Assembly: GCF_038593265.1 (NCBI RefSeq)
Contig: NZ_CP151979.1
Location: 2,184,001-2,248,000 of the forward strand
Length of the DNA: 64,000 nucleotides
Reading direction: 5' to 3'
Source of the DNA: Ureibacillus sp. FSL W7-1570
GTDB lineage: Bacteria; Bacillota; Bacilli; Bacillales_A; Planococcaceae
A program made the position numbers and the translations under genes. Shown here one piece after another: positions 57,440 through 64,000 of the stretch. Under the pieces are notes generated by a model. It saw nothing but the letters and a program-made list of their open reading frames with translations. It did not search any database and was not told where the DNA came from. Every line of letters begins with the position of its first letter. The first letter of the stretch is position 1.

Positions 57440-58030
57440 TTGAAAGAGAACTATAATAATATGACATATAAAGAAATAATTGCTTCATTTAATCTTTCAA
57501 TTCCATTTGATAGTGATGGATTTATTAATGAAGAAGAGCTTTTCAATTTATATCCAGAAAATTTTGTATTGATAGATCGTTTTCCAATGATAATTAATAA
57601 AACTATGGAATGGTTTTCTCCACTAGATGTTTTTTTTACTCGAAAAGAGCAAACAGTAAATGAATATTTTGAAGTTGAAAGAAAATATATCAATACTTTA
57701 ACAATATTGTCCTGCTATAGTCCGTTATGGGTACAAAGCTCTTTTTACTTCTCAAAAAGATTACCAGATTACCTCTCTGAGGAAGAAAGAAATTACCTTA
57801 TAAAAATTAAGGATTATCTATTCATTCAAGTTAATACCCCCATAGAATTAGCATGTCTCTTAAAACTGAGCCTTAGAGGGTATGAACAAACTATAATCTA
57901 TTTACCAGAATTAAAGGTGATTGCTTGGGTAAATGAATTAATAGTTTCTCTATATTATCAAGATGAAAAATCTAGAAAGCTTATTGAGATGATTACTACA
58001 ACTGAAGGATTATATTTAAGAAAAAAATAA
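57440..58030 (+). CDS. Putative immunity protein of the toxin-like gene
   Basis: 196 residues from TTG 57440, or shorter from ATG 57461. Acidic and helical, with no signal peptide or membrane segment and no family that I recognise (DGFINEEELFNLYPENFVLI; LSEEERNYLIKIKDYLFIQ). It lies 26 bp after the toxin-like gene in the same direction and has the same low GC, the usual arrangement for an immunity partner. Function is inferred from context only. Confidence 0.55.
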   Translation: MKENYNNMTYKEIIASFNLSIPFDSDGFINEEELFNLYPENFVLIDRFPMIINKTMEWFSPLDVFFTRKEQTVNEYFEVERKYINTLTILSCYSPLWVQSSFYFSKRLPDYLSEEERNYLIKIKDYLFIQVNTPIELACLLKLSLRGYEQTIIYLPELKVIAWVNELIVSLYYQDEKSRKLIEMITTTEGLYLRKK

Positions 58031-58182
58031 GTATTATTTATTATTTGAACTATTTTTTAAATGCCATCTAACCTATTTTCATATATAATTGCAGAGGCAG
58101 CTGCCCAGAAAGTGAAATGGTCCCTATTAAATAAATAGATAAAAAATCATCTCTCATTAATAGATGGCTTTTTATTATGACT

Positions 58183-58238
58183 CTTCAATATGTGGTGTTG
58201 GTGAGAAAAACCAGCACCAATTTTTTGTAAAAAGGAAG
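58183..58238 (+). repeat. Solo ISL3 end fragment
   Basis: GACTCTTCAATATGTGGTG and the following TTGGTGAG...CCAGCACCAATTTTTT match the right-hand end of the ISL3 element (49361 inward) over about 55 bp. No transposase is attached. A hairpin of CTGTCCAGAAAGT/ACTTTCTGAACAG follows at 58242-58276. Confidence 0.7.
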
Positions 58239-58452
58239 GGACTGTCCAGAAAGTCAATCACTTTCTGAACAGCCTCAATTTTTATATTAATATTCTCTTA
58301 AAAAACTTTTCTCTTGTTATGGTAACATCAAAATATCATCATCCTTATCACAAGGAAGGAGTGGAATGTCAACATTAAATTGAACAATATTTATAAGGGT
58401 TGGCCTAGTTTAAGAATTCTTGCTCTCCTTAAAAATTTCTTATGTTCCAAGT

Positions 58453-58562
58453 GGCTTGACATGGAGCCTCTACGGGCATGACTCTCGAGCCAAGGAACCA
58501 GCTTTATAATATGGCTGGCTCTGCCAATCAAGGCAGTCATGCCCACCTCTCCATGTAAAGCC
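58453..58562. other. 110-nt strongly structured palindromic element
   Basis: Nested pairing: GGCTTGACATGGAG (58453-58466) with CTCCATGTAAAGCC (58549-58562), one mismatch; GGGCATGACT (58474-58483) with AGTCATGCCC (58535-58544), perfect; inside, GAGCCA (58487-58492) with TGGCTC (58516-58521) and a small GCC/GGC hairpin (58523-58534). This gives a two-part stem with a branched tip. It is not an rRNA, tRNA or known riboswitch to me. Confidence 0.65.
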
Positions 58563-58583
58563 TTTCTTCAATTAGATGTTTTC

Positions 58584-59505
58584 TTATCCCTTGCTTTGCC
58601 CATATTTTTGCTTATACTCTACTGGTGTTAAATAACCTAATGTTTCATGAATTTGTATGTGATTGCACTAGTTAACATGATCCCACATTTCGATGGTGAG
58701 TTGTTCAAGTGTTTGGAAGGTTTTCTGATACACAAATTCAATTTTGAAACTTTTAAATGTTGCTTCTGCTACGGCATTGTCATATGGACATCCTTTGGTA
58801 CTTAAAGATCGCTGGATACAAAATGTTTCAATTGCTTCAACGATTAATTGATTGTTAAATTCTGAACCACGATCTGTATGGAATAATTGGACATTCATTA
58901 AATTCCCTTGAATGCTACTTAACGCCTTATAGACTAAGTTGGTATCTTTGTTTAGTCCTACACTTGTACCTACAATTTCCCTATTGAACAGGTCGACAAA
59001 TAAACATACATAGTTCCACCTTTTTCCGACACGTACGTATGTTAAATCACTGACCAGTACAGAGAGTTTCTTTTCTTGTTGAAATGCTCGGTTTAAAATA
59101 TTGGTGATTTTGGCTTCATTACTTTGTTTTTTCGGTGGTTTGTAATAGGCAACCGTATAGTTTGACACCAAATTTAACTGCTTCATGATTCGACCAATTC
59201 GGCGACTTGAAACAATCTTTTCTTTCTTTTCTAATTCTTTTTTGATTTTACGAGTACCATAGTTATTGCGACTTTGCTTAAAAATCTTGTAAATAAGCTT
59301 CTTCAGCCTGTCTTTCATCATCTTCACGTTTCTTTATGTGATGATAATAGGTACTTCTTGGAATTAGTAGGACGTCACACATTGTGACTGTCGCTTCGCT
59401 TTCGTCACATAAAACATTTGCTGATACCGAATGTATTTGATAATTTAATTTTGAGCCATTTTTAAGGCTTTCGATTACATATAAAATGAGCCACCCTATT
59501 TCCAA
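58584..59505 (-). pseudogene. IS3-family (IS150-like) OrfB transposase, broken
   Basis: The 5' part (MCDVLLIPRSTYYHHIKK) ends early in YLQDF-stop; the next frame resumes with IFKQSRNNYGTRKIKKELEK, so about two bases were lost near 59285. The DDE core is present (VLVSDLTYVRVGKRWNYVC; LFHTDRGSEFNNQ; CPYDNAVAEATFKSFK). A second defect, TAG at 58668-58670 where relatives have Trp, cuts off NHIQIHETLGYLTPVEYKQK. OrfA and the upstream end are missing. Confidence 0.85.
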
Positions 59506-59569
59506 TTTTTATCTTCCCTCTTAAGATTGAGTAATTCCGAATACTCAATCGAAGGAGAGATAAAAAAGG

Positions 59570-61096
59570 ATGATTAAGATGGCTCAATTTCATATTATCA
59601 AATATCTATATGAGGTAGAAGGTTTATCTCAACGAAAAATAGCTAATAAACTTGGCATCTCAAGAAATACTGTAAGTAAATATTTGAAATCGAATCAGCC
59701 ACCAACCATTATTCAACGTGAAAAGTCCTATGGAAAGAAGGAATTCTCAAGTGAAACGAAACGAATATTGCCTATTATCGATCAATGGCTTGAAGAAGAT
59801 TTCAAACGATGGGGAAAACAGAGACATACAGCTGCGAATATTCATCGAAGGCTCGTTCGTGAATATGGTTTTAAGGAGTCTGAATCCAACATTAGAAAAA
59901 TTGTGAGAGAACGCAAGAAAGTACTACAAGAAGTCTTCATTCCACTTGAATTCCAACTCGGCCACCAATTCCCATTCGACTGGGGAGAGGCGGATATTAT
60001 TCTTCAGGGTAAAAAACGACGCGTTTTCCTCTTTTACGCTCAACTTTCGGCAAGTCGTGTACGTTTTGTCAGAGCGTATCTCCACGAAAAACAAGAGGCT
60101 TTCTTAGATGGCTTTGTTCATGCGTTTGAATTTTTTGGAGGTATCCCTACAGAAGGACTCTTTGATAATTTAAAAACATCTGTGCAGAAAATTCTTCAAG
60201 GAAGAAATCACTTAGAGCAGGAATCATTTCTGGCTTTACAAACCCATTATCTCTTTAAAGCAGAATTCTGTAATCCTAGCTCAGGTAATGAAAAAGGACG
60301 AGTTGAAGGTTCCGTTGGTTATGTACGAAGAAATGCTTTGGTGCCTGAACCTGAAGTTCAATCGATTGAAGAATTAAATGAATACTTATTCCATTGGTGT
60401 TTGGAAGATGCTAAGGAAAGAAAAGTTCCTCATTCCAACGAATTAGTTGTTGAAATGTGGGAAAAAGAAAAAGAATACCTTCATCCTCTCCCAGAACAAC
60501 GATTTGAAGCCTGTAGGCTTGTTTCTCCCATTAATAAAACATTAGAAACCTATGATTTTAGCTTAATGCCCAGTTTAAACAAAAATCGATTGATGAAACT
60601 TGCAAAAGGTGAGTTTGTGGAAAGGAAAGAGAATATTATTTTCTTAGGCAATAGTGGTACTGGTAAAACTCACCTCGCAATCGCTCTTGGGATGGAAATG
60701 ATTCTGAACGGCTACAAAGTAAAATTTACAACTGCCTACGAATTAGTGGAACAATTACTCATCTCCAACGACGAACATAAGCTAGGTGCATTTGAAAACA
60801 AGTGGCTCAAATATGATGTAATCATCGTGGATGAATTAGGGTATGTTCCGTTTTCTAAGATTGGAGTCGAATTACTGTTTCAGTTCTTTTCCAATCGTTA
60901 TGAACGTGGCAGTGTAATGATTACAACTAATCTAGAATTCTCTGAATGGACAAATCTGTTTGGTAATGAAAAAATTACGACTGCATTACTAGATCGCTTA
61001 ACTCATAAAGCACATATCCTTTTGCTTAATGGTGAACCCTATCGTCTGGAGCTTGATACTTTGATTTTTCAGATTTTGAGCCATAAAGCCGTTTAG
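59570..61096 (+). CDS. Fused IstA-IstB protein from a deleted IS21 element
   Basis: 508 residues in one frame. Residues 1-325 are IstA: HTH (LSQRKIANKLGISRNTVSKY) and the DDE core (FDWGEADIIL; GLFDNLKTSVQK; NEKGRVEGSVGYVRRN). From about residue 326 (KTLETYDFSLMPSLNKNRL) the protein is IstB with Walker A GNSGTGKTH, Walker B VIIVDELGYVPF and ALLDRLTHKAHILL. The IstA C-terminal domain and IstB N-terminal domain are deleted. The last 22 residues come from antisense IS66 sequence. It is probably an inert deletion product, but the frame is intact. Confidence 0.85.
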   Translation: MIKMAQFHIIKYLYEVEGLSQRKIANKLGISRNTVSKYLKSNQPPTIIQREKSYGKKEFSSETKRILPIIDQWLEEDFKRWGKQRHTAANIHRRLVREYGFKESESNIRKIVRERKKVLQEVFIPLEFQLGHQFPFDWGEADIILQGKKRRVFLFYAQLSASRVRFVRAYLHEKQEAFLDGFVHAFEFFGGIPTEGLFDNLKTSVQKILQGRNHLEQESFLALQTHYLFKAEFCNPSSGNEKGRVEGSVGYVRRNALVPEPEVQSIEELNEYLFHWCLEDAKERKVPHSNELVVEMWEKEKEYLHPLPEQRFEACRLVSPINKTLETYDFSLMPSLNKNRLMKLAKGEFVERKENIIFLGNSGTGKTHLAIALGMEMILNGYKVKFTTAYELVEQLLISNDEHKLGAFENKWLKYDVIIVDELGYVPFSKIGVELLFQFFSNRYERGSVMITTNLEFSEWTNLFGNEKITTALLDRLTHKAHILLLNGEPYRLELDTLIFQILSHKAV

Positions 61097-61232
61097 TTAA
61101 ATAACGAACTTGTTGTGACAATAATTCAATTTGTTTCAACAGTTCATCATTTTTTTGATTGGCATGAGCTAGTTGCTCTTCTAATAACTGAATTAACTTT
61201 TCGTTTGAATCATTGTTCACAACATCCACCAC
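61043..61232 (-). pseudogene. IS66 transposase TnpC, N-terminal fragment
   Basis: Encodes LIQLLEEQLAHANQKNDELL and LTKRLYGSKSEKSKYQAPDD, the coiled-coil start of IS66 TnpC, then runs into the IS21 remnant at about 61043. The DDE domain is missing. Confidence 0.8.
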
Positions 61233-61280
61233 TTTTCCGTACTGATTCTATATAGAGTTGATTATATCATGAATCGGTAT

Positions 61281-61618
61281 TTAGAAGGCACCTTTTTTCG
61301 ATTTTTGGATGGCTTTAGGTTGTTGAATCGAGAGCCCTTCGAGCAACCATCGAAGCTCCTGTTGAGTCAAATTTCGAACCTCATTTTCATTTCTGGGCCA
61401 TTGGAGTTTGCCGTTATCGATTCGTTTGTATAACATGGCGAAGCCATCTCCATCAAAATACAAACATTTATAGCGGTCTTTCTTCCGTCCACAAAATAAG
61501 AAAATGGCGTTGCTATATGGATCCAGTTCGAAAGAATCCTGAATTAAGGTGGCAAGACCATCAATTCCTTTTCTCATATCCGTACGACCACAAATGATAT
61601 AGATATTTTTTCACTTAG
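61281..61618 (-). pseudogene. IS66 accessory protein TnpB, frameshifted near its start
   Basis: The frame from 61577 encodes MRKGIDGLATLIQDSF to the end, a standard IS66 TnpB. The upstream codons NIYIICGRTD belong to the same protein, but the likely start (ATG ATT TTA, 61618) is one base out of frame at a run of six As. TnpB may still start internally at ATG 61575-61577. Confidence 0.7.
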
Positions 61619-61623
61619 TAAAA

Positions 61624-61821
61624 TCATGAATCACTGCTATTCAACTCCTTGATGACCGTTTGAATGATGTGAGGTTTTACACCGGGGTAAAAGGAGATTT
61701 TAAAATTTGTTGCTTGAATAACGCATACAGGTTTGAGAGGACCACGACTCGTTGAGGGTGGAGTTGAATCAGAATCGGATTCCAAATTGACAGGGACGAT
61801 ATTTAGTTTTTCAACTGCCAA
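61624..61821 (-). pseudogene. IS66 accessory protein TnpA, C-terminal portion
   Basis: 65 codons ending FKISFYPGVKPHIIQTVIKE, typical of IS66 TnpA C-termini. The usual N-terminal DNA-binding helices are absent, so the gene is likely a 5'-deleted or short form. Confidence 0.6.
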
Positions 61822-61904
61822 ACAAAAACACCTCCTCTGTAATCGATAACTCTATCTTACAGGGAGGTACGATCGATTGATATGCGTCGTTTGAATTCGG
61901 GCTT

Positions 61905-62027
61905 ACGACACAACTCCTTTGGGAAATGTGGTTTGGCGATTACATTTTACCAGAGTTTGTCACATGTTTCATTTTTTTGTGTAAAAAAATTGGTGCTGGT
62001 TGTATCCACCAACACCAAATATTATAG
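61905..62027 (-). repeat. ISL3 right-end fragment next to rpsI
   Basis: About 123 bp closely match the 5' end of the ISL3 copy at 49230-49361, including the leader CGACACAACTCCTTTG and the terminal repeat CACCAACACCAAAT. No transposase follows. This and the complete ISL3 give two near-identical blocks close to two rpsI 3' ends. Confidence 0.85.
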
Positions 62028-62047
62028 AGCCCTTTTTATTAAATATA

Positions 62048-62078
62048 CAGCCCATTCTAAAAAATCCAGAATGGGCTG
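62048..62078 (-). terminator. Terminator of the rplM-rpsI operon
   Basis: CAGCCCATTCT pairs with AGAATGGGCTG, 15 bp past the rpsI stop. Confidence 0.85.
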
Positions 62079-62092
62079 TAAACGTTGATAAA

Positions 62093-62485
62093 TTAACGTT
62101 TTGAGAATTGTGGTGCGCGACGAGCGCCTTTAAGACCGTATTTTTTACGTTCTTTCATACGTGGGTCACGTGTTAGTAAACCAGCTTGTTTTAAAGTTGG
62201 ACGGAAATCTGGGTCAACTTGAAGTAACGCACGAGCGATACCATGACGGATAGCGCCAGCTTGACCAGTAAAACCGCCACCTTGAACGTTTACTAATACA
62301 TCGTAGCTACCTAAAGTTTGAGTTAATTTTAATGGTTGTTTAATCACTTCACGTAATGTTTCAAATGGAATATATTCTTCTACATCACGTTTGTTAATGA
62401 TGATTTTGCCTTCGCCAGGTACTAAACGTACACGAGCTACTGCGCTTTTACGACGACCTGTGCCAGTATATTGAACTTGTGCCAA
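62093..62485 (-). CDS. rpsI: 30S ribosomal protein S9
   Basis: 130 residues from TTG 62483-62485 behind AGAGGAGG. The C-terminus [20 protein letters not shown] contacts the P-site tRNA. Its last 60 bp are repeated at 49468-49530 and 46583-46645, so the present 3' end was probably supplied by an integrated element. Confidence 0.97.
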   Translation of the reverse strand: MAQVQYTGTGRRKSAVARVRLVPGEGKIIINKRDVEEYIPFETLREVIKQPLKLTQTLGSYDVLVNVQGGGFTGQAGAIRHGIARALLQVDPDFRPTLKQAGLLTRDPRMKERKKYGLKGARRAPQFSKR

Positions 62486-62507
62486 GTGAATATCCTCCTC
62501 TAATTAA

Positions 62508-62945
62508 TTATCCGCGAAGCTCATAGCTTTCTGGTTTTTGTGCAGCATGTGGATGTTCTGGACCTGCATAAACATGAAGCTTTTTGAACATTTTGCGTCC
62601 TAAAGAGTTTTTAGGAAGCATACCTTTTACTGCAAGTTCGATCATTCTTGTTGGATCTTTTTCAAGCATTTCGCCTGCTGTACGTTTCTTTAAACCGCCA
62701 GGATGAAGTGAGTGACGGTAGTAGATTTTGTCAGTTAATTTTTTACCTGTTAATTGAATTTTTTCAGCGTTGATTACGATGACATGATCACCAGTGTCAA
62801 CGTGTGGTGTATAGATTGGTTTATGTTTACCGCGTAAAATAGCCGCAACTTCAGAAGCTAAACGCCCTAACGTTTTGCCTTCTGCGTCAACCACTAACCA
62901 TTTACGCTCTACTTCATGACCTTTCGCCATAAATGTTGTACGCAT
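62508..62945 (-). CDS. rplM: 50S ribosomal protein L13
   Basis: 145 residues, [20 protein letters not shown] at the start as in Bacillus, behind TAGGAGGA. Motifs [16 protein letters not shown] and [19 protein letters not shown] are complete. It is co-transcribed with rpsI, 22 bp apart. Confidence 0.97.
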   Translation of the reverse strand: MRTTFMAKGHEVERKWLVVDAEGKTLGRLASEVAAILRGKHKPIYTPHVDTGDHVIVINAEKIQLTGKKLTDKIYYRHSLHPGGLKKRTAGEMLEKDPTRMIELAVKGMLPKNSLGRKMFKKLHVYAGPEHPHAAQKPESYELRG

Positions 62946-63105
62946 GTATATATCCTCCTAATCGATTTCATGAACCGTTAATTTTCCATTTTTCACACTA
63001 ATAAGTTTCGGGGCTTATAAGTGGAATGAAAATACCATATGTTATAATATTATAGATTAAAACATTAGTCAAGAAAAATGTCATACACAAGGGTAAGTTG
63101 TTTTC

Positions 63106-63849
63106 TTATTCATAAAACACTTTTTCCAAATACAATCCGTGGGGTGGAGCGGTTGTGCCGGCCATTTCACGGTTTTTGGCTTCAAGGGCTTCCTTTACGG
63201 ATTCCGGCTCCCTTTTTCCGATCCCCACTTCCCACAAAGTGCCTGCGATAATGCGGACCATATTATATAAAAAGCCGCTTCCTTCAATGACCATATGAAG
63301 CTCCTGGTTGTGCCATTCAAAATCAAGGGAATGGATGGTACGCACTTTATCCTCCACGGGGGTGCTGGCGGCACAAAAACTTGTGAAGTCATGGGTGCCG
63401 ATGAGATACCCCGCGCCCTCCTTCATTTTGCCGACGTCCGGTTTTCTCCCTTTTGTTTCAACGGTATAGTGCCTTTTAAATGGACTTTGCACTTCCTCGC
63501 AATTCCACTTATATCGATACCGTTTTCCCTTCGCGCTGAAACGGGCATGGAAATCCGGCGATACCTCTTCCATTTCCAATATGCGCACGTCACCAGGAAG
63601 CTGCGCGTTCAATGCAATTTTATAATTTTCGCTTGGGATGAAAAGCCTAGTATCAAAATGAATCACTTGTCCAGTGGCATGCACCCGCGCATCTGTACGC
63701 CCGCTGGCATAAATGCGCACCTTTTCACCTTTATGCATTTCCGTCAATACGTTTTCAATTTCCGATTGCACGGTCCGTTTTCCCGGTTGTGCCTGATAGC
63801 CGGAAAAATTTGTTCCGTCATAAGCAATGACCGCTTTCATTCGTCGCAA
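63106..63849 (-). CDS. truA: tRNA pseudouridine(38-40) synthase TruA
   Basis: About 247 residues from TTG 63847-63849, the Bacillus length; a GTG three codons earlier is possible. The catalytic aspartate is in GRTDARVHATGQV. Other motifs: FSGYQAQPGKRTVQ and GSGFLYNMVRIIAGTL. It follows ecfT by 15 bp. Confidence 0.95.
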   Translation of the reverse strand: MRRMKAVIAYDGTNFSGYQAQPGKRTVQSEIENVLTEMHKGEKVRIYASGRTDARVHATGQVIHFDTRLFIPSENYKIALNAQLPGDVRILEMEEVSPDFHARFSAKGKRYRYKWNCEEVQSPFKRHYTVETKGRKPDVGKMKEGAGYLIGTHDFTSFCAASTPVEDKVRTIHSLDFEWHNQELHMVIEGSGFLYNMVRIIAGTLWEVGIGKREPESVKEALEAKNREMAGTTAPPHGLYLEKVFYE

Positions 63850-63864
63850 TTCGATCACCCTTTT

Positions 63865-64000
63865 CTAACTGCGGAAAAAGATTAAAAGGGCCGTTATGAA
63901 TACTAGTGCAAAAATGCAGATTGTATCTTTCGCATCCCATTTTAATTTCCGATAACGTGTGCGGCCTTCTCCTCCGCGGTATCCCCGCACCTCCATCGCA
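63865..64000 (-). CDS. ecfT: Energy-coupling factor transporter permease EcfT, C-terminal end
   Basis: About 44 codons of the 3' end. AMEVRGYRGGEGRTRYRKLK is the conserved second coupling region of EcfT, followed by a last hydrophobic helix and stop at 63865-63867. The gene continues beyond the right edge. ecfT-truA-rplM-rpsI is the usual Bacillales order. Confidence 0.9.
   Translation of the reverse strand, partial: AMEVRGYRGGEGRTRYRKLKWDAKDTICIFALVFITALLIFFRS

Noticed and set aside
59278-59505. The short upstream frame of the IS3 remnant as a separate gene
   Set aside because: Its end and the next frame's start form one OrfB protein once a two-base shift is allowed for.

Overview
The window is chromosomal DNA from a low-GC, spore-forming member of the Bacillales. 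The evidence is an rRNA operon next to kbaA, gerD, salA (mrp) and cwlD, and a ribosomal block ecfT-truA-rplM-rpsI. Start codons are often TTG or GTG behind strong Shine-Dalgarno sites. A thermophilic Ureibacillus- or Geobacillus-like host is only a guess from the IS types.

Layout. 1-5.1 kb: a minus-strand branched-chain-type ABC importer operon (livG, acyl-CoA synthetase, livH, livM, livJ cut by the window edge). 5.4-11.6 kb: tRNA-Asn and a minus-strand 16S-23S-5S operon. 11.7-16 kb: the conserved sporulation block pdaB-like, kbaA, gerD, salA, cwlD. 16.1-19.7 kb: a heterodimeric ABC exporter (YfiB/YfiC type). 19.9-21.2 kb: a cobalamin riboswitch in front of cobT. 21.3-28.6 kb: a PQQ-type sugar dehydrogenase lipoprotein, a BtuF-like protein, a nitrate/sulfonate-type ABC importer, an HxlR regulator, a DUF4242 protein and an acyl-CoA-dehydrogenase-like flavoprotein. 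Three of these units share one promoter design.

28.6-45.9 kb: one long minus-strand gene set for a [NiFe] uptake hydrogenase. Its order is DUF1641, hypA, hypB, small subunit, large subunit, protease, a 99-aa unknown, TPR protein, a 124-aa unknown, NifU-Rieske fusion, hypC, hypD, hypE, hypF, then a five-gene nickel-type ABC importer. The small subunit has no Tat signal, its N-terminal cluster motif reads CNGN instead of CxxC, and no cytochrome b gene is present. With the linked Rieske and TPR genes this points to group 2a (Huc/HupSL type), the class that includes high-affinity enzymes able to oxidise atmospheric H2. The operon would supply nickel, build the cofactor, process the large subunit and probably pass electrons to menaquinone without a classical membrane anchor.

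46.5-62.1 kb: a decayed genomic island. Three copies of the rpsI 3' end (the real one, one at 49.5 kb and one at 46.6 kb) look like attachment sites of tandem integrative elements that insert in rpsI. A tyrosine-integrase C-terminal remnant and paired 9-bp repeats sit beside them. The island carries a SpoIIM-family membrane protein, a toxin-like/immunity-like pair, a tmRNA-like 3' fragment, a strongly structured 110-nt palindrome, and many insertion sequences: ISL3, IS4-like, two intact IS21, a deleted IS21 with fused istA-istB, and IS3 and IS66 remnants. The window ends with rpsI, rplM, truA and the 3' end of ecfT.
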